From contig JADWOT020000003.1 in the NCBI GenBank assembly GCA_036345935.2, positions 16,944,509 through 17,008,508 of the forward strand: DNA of 64,000 nt, in the 5' to 3' direction. Positions 1-14,000 of this stretch are shown here, in pieces (within the stretch, counting starts at the first letter, position 1; every line of letters starts with the position of its first letter). The position numbers and the translations under genes were made by a program. This DNA is from Taenia hydatigena (taxonomy: Eukaryota > Platyhelminthes > Cestoda > Cyclophyllidea > Taeniidae). Under the pieces are notes generated by a model. That model had not been told where the DNA came from and did not search any database. It was given only the letters and a program-made list of their open reading frames with translations.

Positions 1-268
1 CTGATCCTTTTTGCTATGATAAAATTCCATTGCTTGTTCTGGAGATAATCTAACAAATCGTCTCTGTATGGGTCGTAAATTGTCTGTAATTTTTCTGATT
101 TACGTTAGTCACAGTAATGCCATCCTTCATTAAGATATCGACTAGAGCCACTTCCTTTTTCCACGCAGCAGTTTTAAATATCGCCAAAGTTCTCTCCAAA
201 ATGATCTCTGGATAGTTTTTATTCTCTTCAATGGACGACTCATTTGATACGCCCAGCTTTCCATCCAT
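1..268 (-). CDS. Possible C-terminal coding piece(s) of the androglobin gene, or of an unidentified neighbour
   Basis: Two minus-strand stretches here look more protein-like than the surroundings. One is open from about 268 to 53 and contains the residues NYPEIILERTLAIF. The other, near 100-1, begins after a possible acceptor and contains RLSPEQAMEFYHSKKDQ, open to the window edge. The second vaguely recalls the glutamine-rich helix near the C-terminus of vertebrate androglobin (a QAM followed by a charged helix). The two pieces are in different frames, and no intron of believable length joins them. The position just downstream of the last well-supported androglobin exon (2321-2058) is the main reason for linking them. 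They could instead be chance open frames. Confidence 0.25.
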
Positions 269-2057
269 AATTACAAGTCCGCGCGTCAGTGGCTAACCTT
301 TGTTGCCATAACTGCCGCTACTTTGAACTATAAAAACTTTTTTTTTGGTTTTAAATAGGTTTGACTTCCCATCATAATACTTTGTATTTATTGTTAGCTG
401 GCGAGGTCGCATTATGATGCCATTTATTCGCCCTTGACGTAGTGTTTCTCATCCTAATGTGTATGATGGTCTTAATGAAATTTGCAAAGCTGTATGGTAA
501 TGAGGAATATTGCTGTCATGGAAAGCAGCTAAACATTTGCATTGATTTCAGGACGTTTTTTTCTCAGCGCCTGCATGTTCCTTACATGTAGAATGTGGCC
601 CAAAATTCATCAGATTATCTGCTTGGTACGACTATTTGTCCTAGCTATTTGTCGATTTATTAGCTGATCAGATGCAAGCAATGCTTGGACGTAAGCGTGT
701 GTGGTTGTATGTGCTTCAAAATAAGCTTTTTTATCGGTCTGGTCTTTCGCAATTAAAGCGTGCCTCAGGTTCTACATCAACGAGAACAGCAAGTGAGCCC
801 CCACCGAGAGGGCAACTATTTTTTCCTTAGCTCCTATTTGAACTTCCAATTTACGAAAAAAAATAGCAAATGATGTTGTGTATGGAGTGTGAGAAACCCT
901 AACAGACAAGGTAAAATACAGACTACCTTCGTTAATTGCTCCCAATCCCTTGTTCTGTAAGATGTCCACTAGCATCCAAGCTGACAACGGATTGAATTTT
1001 TTTGAAATGCTATGTGAGGTTATTGTCTGTGCTCATTTAAAGTCGTTAATTACAGAACCGAAGAAGGCGGTTCCTCTGCTTTTGAACCTAAAGGGACGGG
1101 TGAGCTGCATGGGACTAAGTACGCAGATGCAAAGCATTAACTCATGAAGCCGCTCAAAATTTAGGTGTTTCCGTTCGTAACCAAACTAATAGTGATTGAA
1201 TTACAAAGCCCTCCGCACTGATTTGCCTTCTTAGTTCACTTCACAACTGCGGATTTGGTGAGGTCGACAAGGTACATCACTGACACTGAAACTAAATTTC
1301 TTCTTGCCTACATTAAATGCTAGCGATTGTAGTTCCTGACTTATGAACGGTTTTTAAGTTGCTAGTCACGTCGTCACAGAAGAAACAGAAGACGACTCCT
1401 GAAAGACGTTTAACTGTGCGGAAATTCAATTCACTCGGTGGTAATATCCGTCGCTGATATCTTCAAGCCTTCTAGCTCTTCCTTACGTTGACAGCAGTCA
1501 ACCTCACTTCTAATTGATGTGTCTCATCACGACTTCTGAAAGGCTCCATACAGCATGGTACACCTTCCAATGCAATGGATGAAAAGGCGCGATTGTAATG
1601 AAGCTATGTTAAGAGTGAAGGAAATTTATGTGATACAAAATTGCAAGTGTAAGCTTTACTTTCTTTTTCTTTGTTATGCCATCATCTCATCGGATTAATA
1701 ATTTCCGCATCTTCATTTCAGCAATCTAAAGGTTGACAGATGCCAGTTTAAGCAAATCAACCATTCAAGTCAAATCAATCAAACAAAAAATCGCATCTGT
1801 TGATAAAATATCGCTAAAAAATAATCCTAGTTGTTAATTGACTTTACTTGGTTTTCTTCAGCCAAATGCACCGATTCCCAGATTTTTTGATGAATATGTT
1901 CTTCACTGTAATGCTTCAGGTTTGATCCATTTGTATCCAGTGGTACTTTTAACCCAGATTGGCGTTCCTCATTGTAAGTGCAACTTAAAATGCTCGCCAA
2001 TTCAGCGTATTCTTCTTCATCAACTACAGGAATGCCGAAGCCAGCGTTTCCTAATGT
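269..2057. other. No clear gene; probable intron or 3' flank of the androglobin gene
   Basis: About 1.8 kb without a coding stretch that can be supported. It is AT-rich with frequent stops in all frames. Two short open frames, near 772-987 (minus) and 950-1147 (plus), overlap each other and match no family I recognise. If the pieces at 1-268 are the end of androglobin, this stretch is its last intron. Confidence 0.4.
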
Positions 2058-5000
2058 TCAAAATACGAAACACCAGAGCGTTGATTTAGAGTCAGGATAA
2101 AATATACGAGTAAGTAGCTCTCTTTCTAATGAGGCACCTGTCCCATCCTCAACAAAGTCTTCCGTTTTGATCGGGTCTTCCGGACTCTTAGTGAGAAGGT
2201 AGGCCTGACGCACCTTCCGAGCTTCCTCCAATCGAAGGCTTGGACCCTCACCAAGCCATGACCTCTGTACTGCCCTCAATTCCGCTGGTGTCGGTCCATA
2301 AGGCTTGAGGACAACTGACTCCTTAAAAAAGCTAATTCAGTCCTTCATTAGAACATAGAGAGTGAAATGGAAGAATAAATATGTGCAATATATAATCAAG
2401 GTCACATCTATCCTCGGTTTGGCCTTCCACCTTCACGCTCATACATGCATTGTATGCCTGCCTCTCTCTCTCCGTCCCACTACCTAGCTTAATCTAATCG
2501 AGTCCAACTCAGTTATCGAAGGTTGCAAATGCAATTCCACGCGGTGTCGAGGCAAATTTCACCTCAAAGGAGTCGTTAGATCCGAATTCAGACGTTTCTA
2601 CTCATACCCAACGTGGTAGAATGATGAAATGCTTAGTTGCTCATCAGTAGGACATTTCGATGGTGCCAATCTGCCAGAGGTAGTCGACCACACGTCTGTT
2701 CGTCTGGGTCATGTCGCTTCATGTCCATCTCACAGTACAATCCTTCTTAACTACCCGCCTCCTCCCGGACGTCCAATCAACACGTAACCGACAATTGCGC
2801 GGCGAAATCGCACGAGAAGTTAGCCACTTCGTTGGGACGTTGACCAGTTGGAAGTACAAAGACGACTTACAGCTAAATCCTTCTGCACCAATGCCACTCA
2901 CAGAAGGGTTAGATGCTTGACTAAATGCTTAGCTGAGACGAGGAACCATGTCAAAGTGAGCGAAATTTGCTCTCCTTAAAACTGCTATGACTGGAGAATA
3001 AGGATAACTTACCGGATTCGAGGCATCAAAGTAGACTTTGCAATTCCAGCTTGGAAGCGTAGGATGTTCATGTGTATGGATCCGCCTGACTGAACCGACT
3101 CTAGTCTTCGCTTTGTGCAAGTCCGAGTTACTTGGTGCAACACGCGGTTCCTCCTCATAGTCCACTAGATATGAATGTTGTAAATGCTTTTGGCTTATAA
3201 ACAACGAGCATAATAGTGGATCCCTTTTCTTATACTCTTTCTTAATATCTTCCCTTTAGAACCAAAAAATTTACACCAAACTTTATTTAATTTCCGAGCC
3301 AAAAGCTGGTCATCATCCTAACAGGAATGCACAGGCGGATGGGAGATTTATCATACTGATCCACTCGATAATTCACATTCGTATGTAATGCTTTGGTTTT
3401 GCAGGCACTGGAGGCGCGGTGATTGTGCTTCCTTTGGTTGACGCGCCCCTCAGGCCTGTTTTATGACTTCTTTCGTCTTTTAGGAAGCCTCGAGGTCTAC
3501 ATTAATAGCAGATATCAGCGGACCCGATTTTAAAGAGCAGACAGCTGCCAAATTTATATCATTAAATGGTAAGCTTAAACGCAGCAAAAGAAGGGTAGTC
3601 GTCGCTGATGGGGGAAAGTGTGACGACCCCTAACAGAAGGGTTGAAATGACCTCTACCTTCGGCAGTCACCACTGTTCCATGTTCTGAGGTACGGAGATA
3701 TCAACGGCACATGTATGAATATAAGATATCTCCTCTGCCTCTATACTTGCTGGATGGATATGTCTAGCCAGTACCGAAGTAGCAGAGAAATAGGCTCAAA
3801 ATCGTATCCCCACGAAACCCTTCGAAACACTGTCCTTTATCCAATGGTTTGGTTTTATGGCCATTGTTACTACAGCTTGCAGTGGAGTCGGGAAATAGCC
3901 ATCACATTCACCCTTCCCTCAATGCAGTTTCCAAACAGAGCAGAAGTCCAGATCCAGTGGCATTGTCAAGAGGTATTAGTGACGTTTCAGTCAAACATCC
4001 TTTAAGCTACATACGAAATTGATGGCAATAGCGACTGCATTGTGATGGCTGTTGCGAGAGACAGACAAAGGAGAGCACAGGAGACTACACTTGGAAGAAG
4101 AAGGGGCTACATAATGCTTCGCTTCGTTGCTAATCTCATCGTTTTGGCTACACGGGGATTTGGAGCCCATTCTCTCTACCTCCGATGGGTGAATTAGCCT
4201 CTGGCCCCTTCTGCACATTGGCAGTAGATATTCAACTCAACTACTACGCCTTCCTCAATCTACAGAGAAGTCTCGGGACGTCATGTGTGTGTCGTATAGA
4301 TTTTAGTTTTCATTAAATATAAACCTGAATTCACAAATAGGTCATTTTGTGCGGAAATTTTACTGGACTGATTTGTTTTAAAACAAAGACCTTTAAAAAT
4401 CGGTTAACTAAAAACGAAGCAGAAATGGCCGTAAAAGTGGAGGGATAGACCTTAAATCATTAACGCTGATGCACAAACCTACCAATCAGAAGCTTATTTT
4501 TACAGATTCCCACTTTGTCGTTAAATACTTACTTTTGTAAATAAAAAACCACAATCGCCTTCACCCATGAAAATAGCCTTAATCCCCAGCTCCATGCTTT
4601 AAAAGATGACGATGCGATTCGCAAGTTGTGTAAATTGTAGCCTATGTGAAGGTATAACTTTTACACAATTTGCTATGCTACTTATTAAATTTGAGTAGCT
4701 TAAAAGCGTTGTTACTTGAGTACACAAAGGTCCATTAGCCAATGAGAAGGCTCCTACCATATCGTGGAAGCATTTTCCATTCACTTAACTTTTAAAATGA
4801 TAGATTTTAAATTTAACGACTTTCTACTAACTGAATACCTCTCCTTTCATTCATTCTCGCCTCCTTTATTTTTGCAATCATTGCCATTTCCTCCTCCGAA
4901 AGGTGCAGTTCATCCACCTTCACGTAGGCCTCAAGAATGTAGGTACACACCGAATCGGTCTTTTGCATGTTTGAATCAACTCCTTCAATGAGGGATGATA

Positions 5001-8000
5001 TCTACAAAAGAACATTCAGTTTAGATCCTATGTCAAATTATTGTAAGAATGAAAAATGGATGTACTTGTAGAGGGTGGGTAGTTCAAGGTAAACTGGAAC
5101 TTTAAATTGCGCAAAAGACAAACAAAAACTTTTAAGGAGTAAAAAACTGTTTTTTGCTTTTCCCTACTTGGAGCTCGATTAGTATCCCGAAAAAGCCTTG
5201 ATTAAACAATGTCTGAATTTGGATCTCCCAAGTGCCTTTTAAGGCATCTGCACAGGTGACTGTCACCCATTCAACCCAATGCGGTGGTTAAAAGTGAGAA
5301 AGTATCATGATGTTCATTGTTCACCTGTTTTTGAATGATTCCACTTCGCTTAACGTTCTCGCGCATTGGTCACCTCACAACTGTTGATTGTGCAGCGACC
5401 AGAAATCCAAGAAAAGGAAGGCGTCTTACTCTCCCACTGAGATCGACATGAAGTAACACAATCTAGATTGTCACAGACGAATGGCCGCATGATCGCTTAA
5501 CAATATGAAGGTTTGTACAGTTAAAATTTCCTACTGATAGTTGACAAAGCGTGTTATCACCCTACCAGGGTATGGCACGCTATGCAACGCTATAGACGCA
5601 ATGGTGTGCGTGAAGTTGTCTGTAGATTCCAGTAGAATTATGCAGATTTCCCTAAAAGGGCAACTAATGCACGCGCATACTCAACCACAGTTGATCGGGG
5701 TTATGATAAAGCGCGTATGAGTGGGGTTAGTTGGGAGTGGACTAAAGTACTGACTGTTAGTAGTGGTAATGGGTAGGAGCAACAGGCAGACAGACAGAGA
5801 GACTGATGGATGGATGAATGGATGAATGGATGGACACAAAATGGTTCGGAGCAAGCGGATGGATATGATATGGTTTAGGGTGGAAGGATAGGTGAAGAAT
5901 GTATGTACTGGACTTGGCTGGATTGACTAGGGTTGTTTTAAAATTTACTACAGAACGACAAATGAGCTAGCTTTTAGGATAAATGAATGGATAAATGTAT
6001 GCATATAGAATGGATGGATAAGGGATGGATGAATATATGGAATAAAATTAGATGTATTGATGAGGTTGTCGGATGAATGCGTGCATAATAATACGCATGG
6101 TAAGGAGTGAGAAATTAAAGAGCCTAGTAGAACTTGATCCCATTTATCATTTATCACTTTTAGGAGAGGAATCACTCTGTGAATGCAAACCCAAATTCCA
6201 TCATGCAAAACGTTTTCTTGGAATAAAGCGACAATTATGCTATGACACTCTCTCTATCTCTTGACCCAACCTCCGACGTTTTTGCGTACTCTGTTCCTTT
6301 TATTTACCCGATTCTGGCAATTGTATGTATTAAAACTCGGCAATTACGTCCCCGTGACAATTTTTACGCGCTTCAATCTAAATATCGTATCAGGAACGGG
6401 AGCAGAGCTGAGAGTGGAGTCATTAGTTCGTTCTTTGGTTACAATCAATTTGACTCTGACCTCTTGTGTAAATATGCTTAACCTCCTTCAAAGCACATCA
6501 AGCACTACTGGATTCACACATTAGTAGTATCAATTCCATTCTTCCAGTAGACCCTCTAAAGGCAATCAGTTTTGCATGCTTTGAATGAAATTCCAGATAA
6601 ATTTAAAATGCACTTTACCTCGATATCTATTTCTTTGCATTCCTTTCGATTGTGCGACCCTTCCAAAACTTTTGAAGCTTCCGCTACTTTATTGTCGCAT
6701 TTCGTAGTGCCACTACCTGCTTCCGATTTCAAGTCCGGTCCAAGAAGGAGAGCCGGCATCAAATGCACTCCTCCGGATTCTTCATATGCATTTGCAAGTC
6801 TACTTCCATCGCTGGAGCGCAGAATTAGCTGCGTAGGGAGCGTGGAGTTGCCGACCTTCAAGATCACGCTTACGACTTGACGTAGCGTAATCTAAACCAT
6901 GGGTAAGAATATTTGGACTCAGATTTAATTAAAGCCCTGTGAAATTTAAACTGTTCTAATTTAACAGCAGAACCAAATGCTACGTTACTTGCATGAGTAT
7001 TTGTTTTGTCAATGTTTTCAATTTCGTTTCTAATGGTAGCGCATCAGCCCTTCCGAACATTTATTAGGCTCAATGATGTTTTAGTAACTTTGAAACGGAC
7101 TCAGCTGCCACAATGTTTTAGAATTAGCCGTTCTTTCTTCCATTTTTGCAAAAGTGCTTATGTGTTCTTTTGTTTTCTAGTTCTTTTAAAACTAAACTTA
7201 AAACTTAGGCTCACTGAGCTGTCGTTCACCAACTTAAAATTTATTTTCTGGTGGATAATCCCTAAATCTCTGGCAATATGCAATCCGATCTACTGTGTTT
7301 TTGTCACATTCAAATCTAATATCTAACTCCAACCTTAAATATTAGTTATGCATTATTCTAAAACAATCTGATCGGTAATCAACTAAAGCAAAAATTGTGG
7401 TGAAGAAAACCCCAACTTAAATCTAACGATTTACAAAAAAATGTGATTTTATTATGAATATTTTCTTTTCTACTAACTCTGGATGAGTTTTTTTTGGCGT
7501 CAACGATTTTTTGAGGAAGATTTAGCACAAAATAGGCGATGATTCAGGAATCGAATAGCCTTATACTGATTGGTTCACGTTCTCCAATCCAATGGGCGAC
7601 TCACTGACCAGTGAAAATTGGGAAACGCTCTGCCACACTAAGCTGATTGGTGGACTGAAGTGGAGCTTACATCCAATGCGAATCGAAAGATTAGACCATC
7701 TTCACCGGCTTCCAGCACCCCAATGGCATCCCAGAAGGCAAAATTCGAGTGCATTTTGGAGAAACTCAATTCTCGCCAACCCTCACAAAGGCACGTGAAT
7801 TGCCAGTTCGAGTTGGAGTTGACTTGATCTTCCGATAGGACGTAGGCGAGTAGGCAGTAGCCGAGTCTATTAACCTCAAGGGCAAAATAATTCCCCTTCT
7901 CTAATTCGATTGCACATCCTAGAGTGCCTTATGGAATTGGTTTCTTTTCACCCACCTGAATCGCTGTCAATAACAATAACTCGGGCGACACCTTCATCGC

Positions 8001-11000
8001 TTCCCAATTGAATCCGAAACCGCGGTGATTCCTCAGAAATATGGATCCTTTGATGAAAAAGCAGATTCAAATATTGCCTTCTGATATCTGACTGAACGTA
8101 ATTTGCAGGCGCAGACCATATGCATCCAACAGGTTTAACTGAGACATCTGAGAAAGTGCCTGTTTGTGACTTCCATGTGAAGAAATTTGCGTCATCGGGT
8201 AAACAGCGACATCCAATTTGGCGTTGAATGTTTCGAAGGAGAGTCACTTTCTCTAAGTCCGTTGCCTTATTGAGACAGTCAAGAAGGTACTTTAGTCCTC
8301 TGACTGTGCGTTGTATGTCTGGTAATGTCGCTCTGTCTAAAATTTGGTTTTCTGTTATTAGAACGTGATCAAGTGTTTTTACTCTGAGGCTATAAAAGTG
8401 GCACCAAGCCAATTTGCCAGCATCGAAATACTTTTGAGAATTTTAATTAGCTGACAAAGCGACGGTCATAATAGTTTGCTATGAACGTGGTTTTGTTCTG
8501 ATGGGCTTACTGCCTTACAGTGACACTATCAGCAATACGTCACACAGACGTTTTGGGAAGAAACGGTCAGGTTAAATTACTAAGAGCATTCTATTTCTTT
8601 AGACAGGTGCACCAGGTCTCACCGCTAACTATACTAATGTACGCCTCACAACAACTAGGCTGGAAGACGGGACCACATCCCGCCTACAGTTCGGACCATG
8701 TTCTGAGCCTTTTCCACCTCTTTGGATCGCTTGAAAGGTACCTGTTAAGCCGATAATTCATTTTGGCTGGCGAATTAAGGTGGGTTATCTCGGTGATTCG
8801 CCAAGTGTTAGATAAACACCTTTTTGAGCAAAAAGCGCATATCCTAACCTGAAAATTCCTTGCATTCATCTGTTCATTATTTCAGGATAAGAAGCGTTGA
8901 ATGAATTTGTAGAGTAATTCAAAGATATAAAACAGATATAGAAATGTGCACTTGAGTGCGATGGCAATGATGATGTGAAATAAGTATAGACGACACAAGT
9001 AGTACCTTCGGCGAGAGGGAATTCGGCACTTCTCAAAACCCGTCTAACAAAGTGACCTCGGAATAGAGCCTGATAAGCGACGATTCCCTTTATCACTGAA
9101 TCTATCAACTCATTGTCATCTTGGAGGCTATAAAGCATTGTTTTAGAAAAAGAAAGAAAAATTTGCTTACCCAGACAGCTTAGTGGGTTGAGATTCATCT
9201 TCAGCTAAAAAATTTGATGAAAGTGACGTTAAAAGGGTAATGAAGGTCGAAGTTTTGGTGAAGCTGTGGCTTGTGAGAATACGCCAAATGCATGGGTATG
9301 CTTAATACAACATGAACTATGGCTTCATGTCAATCCATTGGTATAGTACTTTTTCCCGTGCTCAACCCTACTATTCACGTTATTTTGAGTCATTGTGCAT
9401 TAATTTTTGATTAATTTTAGAGTTACAATTGCCTATTGCTTTGTGGAGCTATTTAAACTCGGATCCAAAGGTGTGACGACCGAAGCTTCCCGTCACATTT
9501 CTTTGTAGACCATCTAGAGAAGGCGAAGTGGTAGAGTGTGCCACTGTTGGGCAAAGTAACTAGAGATTACTAGGTAGGGGACGAATTTCTTGCCACTTAG
9601 AATTACTAGGAGGGGAGAGGAGTGACAGAAACTGACAAACAAATAGTTATCACTTGTATGCCATACTGGATGGTACTTTTAAAGAAAAAAATACATTGCT
9701 GCCTATTTTTTAAACGATTCCTCCTCCCACAACCCATCTAAAAGTCAAAGGCACATTTAGCGCACGGTCAGCCGCAGACGCAACTGCCCTCAATGAAATT
9801 CTTGCTAAAAAAATAAAACGATTGCATTTGGAATTGATCTACCTAATGCTTTAGTGCTCACATCGGAGGGTAATCAACTACCCATACGCTCCCGATCCGA
9901 AAGCCCAATACCTGTATGGTAACTCAATCAAAGGTGGACTTCAGGACGGGAGGGAGATACTGCAGTTCTCTAATAATTATTGCAATTAATGATCACACGC
10001 AGAGTAGAATTAGAAGCAGGGAATAGAAGGCAATGCGTCTGCTCCGCAAGGTAAACGCTTAAACTTTGTTTTTAAAGAGCCATAGATGGTAATGTAGATT
10101 ACTAGCACGAAAGAAATCCTTTTAATGTTGGAAGCTGAAAGCTGAGCTCGTGGTGAATTCTGAGTTTTAACTCAAGAGGATCGAAAGCATAATTCAGTAC
10201 AAATTTAATGTGATTACAAAGGGCTAAAATTGTTTAACTTCGTTTTAGGGGGCAGATTTGCAAAATACCTCCGGTCTCTCCCACTTCCAATTCATCGTTT
10301 GGATCAAGAACTAAGACTTTCCAACTAAATTTTGCATCTGAAATTCCTGCCAGATCTTGATTTTTGCTGTGTTTTGAAATCAACTTTGCGATATTCTCGC
10401 GAATCACCTGCAAAATGTAAAAAGCATTTCTTTCCTACCACAAAATGGTGCGTTAATGGTCCTCACATAATCAGAGACAAAGGCACATTATAAATGTAAT
10501 GATTTAGTCATTGACTGGTTTCCCGATACTCACCCTTTCAAGAGTTTGCATCGGCTTCTGAGAGAGAAGTTTTTTAGAGAAATTTACGAAAGAACCCCTG
10601 GCGTTCTCGTATCGACTTGCTGTAGACTCACTCTTTTCAGCAACGTCAATGAAGCTCCGTGCAATGTCACAAAATTTGTCAAGAAATTGACATCCATTAT
10701 GAACAATTTGGAGGGGTTCCTTCACCGCCTCTTGCATACAGGTTTCCATTGGTCCAAGTACAAAAATCGTTCTTTCACGATTTGCGCATGGAACGAAGAG
10801 GGTTAAGGAAACAGCCAATGGCGTTTCAATGAAGATGCGGTAGCAGTGGCGGCCTCGTGGTAGTCTCAAGCTCACTGATTGGCGACTTTCCATTGACAGT
10901 GTTGTGATTGGTGGATGTCGATACGGTGATAGCCAATCAGTGGGTTCAATTCTGACCAGTGTACTTAATCCGTCTGCATAGAAAAATATGCATTTCAGCA

Positions 11001-14000
11001 GATAAAGTAAAACAATTTTGGGCGTAAAGATATTTGGACTAACTACGCCATTCATATCATGGTAGCTCAGTCAACGTTTAAATAACCAGTTATTAACGAA
11101 TAAAATATCCGTTGTTTGTAATATTTATGTTAGTTATTTTATGTATCATTCTCCATTTCACAAACGCTAACAATGGTAACCATTTGTTTCACTCAGCTCC
11201 TTTTGCAAAAGTACTTATGTGAAGGCAATTTAAGGTGGTAAGATTCGGTGTTGGTCAATGGAAAAATGGTGCAATTCCAATAATTAGGTATGCAAATGAA
11301 TGTCATTTGCATGTCTAATTTGCTTTTTGAATTTCGTTCTTGTTAACAAAAGTACAGTTTTTGTGTCAGCAGACCACCTTGGATCTTAATCGCCTCATAA
11401 TTTGCGCATTGACCAGAAGGATCCCAGGGAGCAATCACTAGCCACCGCAAAAGTCTCTATGGTCCGAGAATGACCCAAACGATTGCGGCTGCTCAAACTA
11501 GGTGTGTCGTTTCTCAGCTTTATTGTCTTGATCTTAATTAGTCTGCTGAATGCACAATTTGATGTAGGCAGTTATTTGAAGCTCATAGGACTGCGTGTCA
11601 CGTATTTGTGGCGCGGAGGCTAGATGGAAAAATTAGATCGTCATTTGCACGTGACAACAACAGCGAGTCAACCGCTGACATAACTTTTGATCTTAGTTCC
11701 AAAAAAGAGTTTCGATAATCAGGTCTATAAATAATCTTCGAATGTAATAAATGAGGTCCGAATTGGACTACTTTTTGTTATGTAGCAAAAGTACTGCTGC
11801 GATCTTAAAATATTATCAGCCAAGCTTTGTCCAAATGGCAAGCTTTGAAAAATGGGCATATTTTGACTGCTTAAATGACCGGTTTATAGCTTTTCTACGG
11901 TGGACGGTCCGACTTCTTCACTAAGTCTACTCAAATGAGAGAAAATGCGGGATTTTTACTCCCAAATTCGGTTAAAACCTTGCACATATTCGCATTAATT
12001 AGGTTAGGTGAATATAAGCTAACAGTAACCCACTTTTGCCATTGAATAGGTAAACGAACTGGCCCAATGAAATCGGCAAATGTATGCAATAGATCCAGAA
12101 ATTTACAAGAAAATAGTATATTGAGCATATTTCATAGCTTTATTTCTATGTTACGCCTCAATTTGCCTACACAGTCCAGGTAAAACAAATGTGGCACGTG
12201 GTCTTTGCTAAGTTCGGATAGCAAATTGCACTGATTTAAAGGCAATAAATGGCATGGAGGTTGTTTCAACTTTTAAGATGGTCACATTCCTTTTTGGAGC
12301 ATCAATTAAGCTCTTCACTTTGGTAGTACAAATATAGGGTTTATGTCAGTTCTCTAACAGGGCATGAGTTCAGTTATTTAGTTCTTGTGTTAATGAGTAT
12401 CTTTCTATGCACGGCTCTCTTACTCTGGAGGCTACACATCGCGGTGTGGAAATCAATGATCACTTCAATGTCGTCCAGACTGTCCAAAAGGAGGTAACTC
12501 TCCTCAGACGCCAAAGCCTCATCCTCGGCATTCTTGAAGAAACCTGTTAAGCAATCCGATTTTATATGCTTACTTTAACCACTGTGAGCGTTTCAAGGAA
12601 TGCCAAATCTTCGGGGTTATAGAAGACTTGCAACTCGCTAGCAAAAAAGCAGAGCTCGTTGTCATATCAATCAGAAAAGCGGTAGGAGGCCCACATCAGC
12701 ATGACACTTACTTGAAGAATTTGCACACATCTTCAATATCAAACCAGCCAACTAAAATAAAAGTGAAAATATGTGAATGGTAATGAAATCGTGGCAGCGA
12801 GGCTGGAATTTCAAAACCTACTCATCTTTGGGGCTTCAAAGGCTTCCTACAACAAATTAAAAAAGTTAGGTTACTGAAAAATCTTCGTCACACATATGTG
12901 CCATGCTTCCATCATCCCTTTTGTTGTAGTGTATTGCAGTAATTGACAAGATTCTGAGCATGCTTTAGTGGAAAAGACAGAAAATTTATAATGCATAGAA
13001 TAAAAGAGAAGTTTATGAGGTTTCCAGTCAAATTAGCCGTGGGGCATTGGCCATAAGGCACGTCCCCCTTCCACCACTATTTATAAAGACTTGATTACCA
13101 CTGTGAGGTGGCAGCGTAATCTAAGAACGAAGAAAATCGTTAAAACTTACAGTTTCTTGAGTAAATTCGGCTTTTTTCCTTATACGCTGTTCTTTCATTC
13201 CACTCCCATCACTGAAAATGCAAACTTTCTTCAGAGTCGTTTGATTGATACACAAGCTAACACTGCCACTGTGATACCCTGCTTTGTAGAGTAAATCATC
13301 CATCCCCTTTAAAAATCCGCTTTAAGCATTAAGAACTGTCTGAGGCTCTGTCCTGGCTAGATAAACACTGTATCATAAATATGACGTTATACAAAGGCCG
13401 CTAAAGTCAGTGGGAGGCTTTGGTTTTACGTCCATCAGGCGTGTCTCTGGCACGCCACTCAACGCCACTGCCCTCTTGTCTGCCTGTCCGCTCTAGTACG
13501 ACAGTTAATGGACAGTACTTTTTTCGTATGCTGCTCTACTCCAGACTACGTTCATTAAGATGACATGGGGAAAAAATCCAGACAGACGATTTTCAGTTCG
13601 GTGTGGACTTGGCGCCTCTCAGCAGCAAAACGCTCAGTTTTAACGTTGAGGTGTTCAAAGAAGTCGCCATCCTAGACATTGCGGTCCAAGCACAAGCATT
13701 CAGCCAAATAGGAATCTGAGAATTCAATCGAAGAATGGAATGTGCGTCTCAGTCTGGACGTCTTGCTGACGAGTAATCTTGTAGTGGGAAAGATTACCAA
13801 GTTGCAATCATTCAAGGAACCTCGCAAATTCGATAAAAAGTTAGTAAATGCTGAATATCAGGGCAAACAAACTATTCAAAGCTGGAAGGAGTGCGCAAAT
13901 CGTGCAGAAGACCATGACAAAAACACTAAAAACATTTTTAACCCCAAAAGTCTCAGTTTGACTTGAACAATACCACCAGAGAGCCAAAATTTTCATGCCA

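Noticed and set aside
772..987. Minus-strand frame rich in hydrophobic residues
   Set aside because: Overlaps the previous frame, has no splice signals or family match, and lies in a probable intron or 3' flank.
950..1147. Plus-strand frame containing ADNGLNF, reminiscent of a retroelement integrase DNG motif
   Set aside because: The residues around it do not follow the integrase order and no other element parts are nearby.
9473..9640. Region with a TGG-AGAG pattern considered as a tRNA gene
   Set aside because: No cloverleaf, T-loop GTTCRANYC motif or acceptor stem could be found.
10546..10806. Plus-strand 86-codon frame
   Set aside because: It is the antisense shadow of the androglobin exon 10973-10534.
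13540..13740. Minus-strand stretch considered as the missing androglobin exon or a LINE fragment
   Set aside because: Stops interrupt each frame and no motif of either family is clear.
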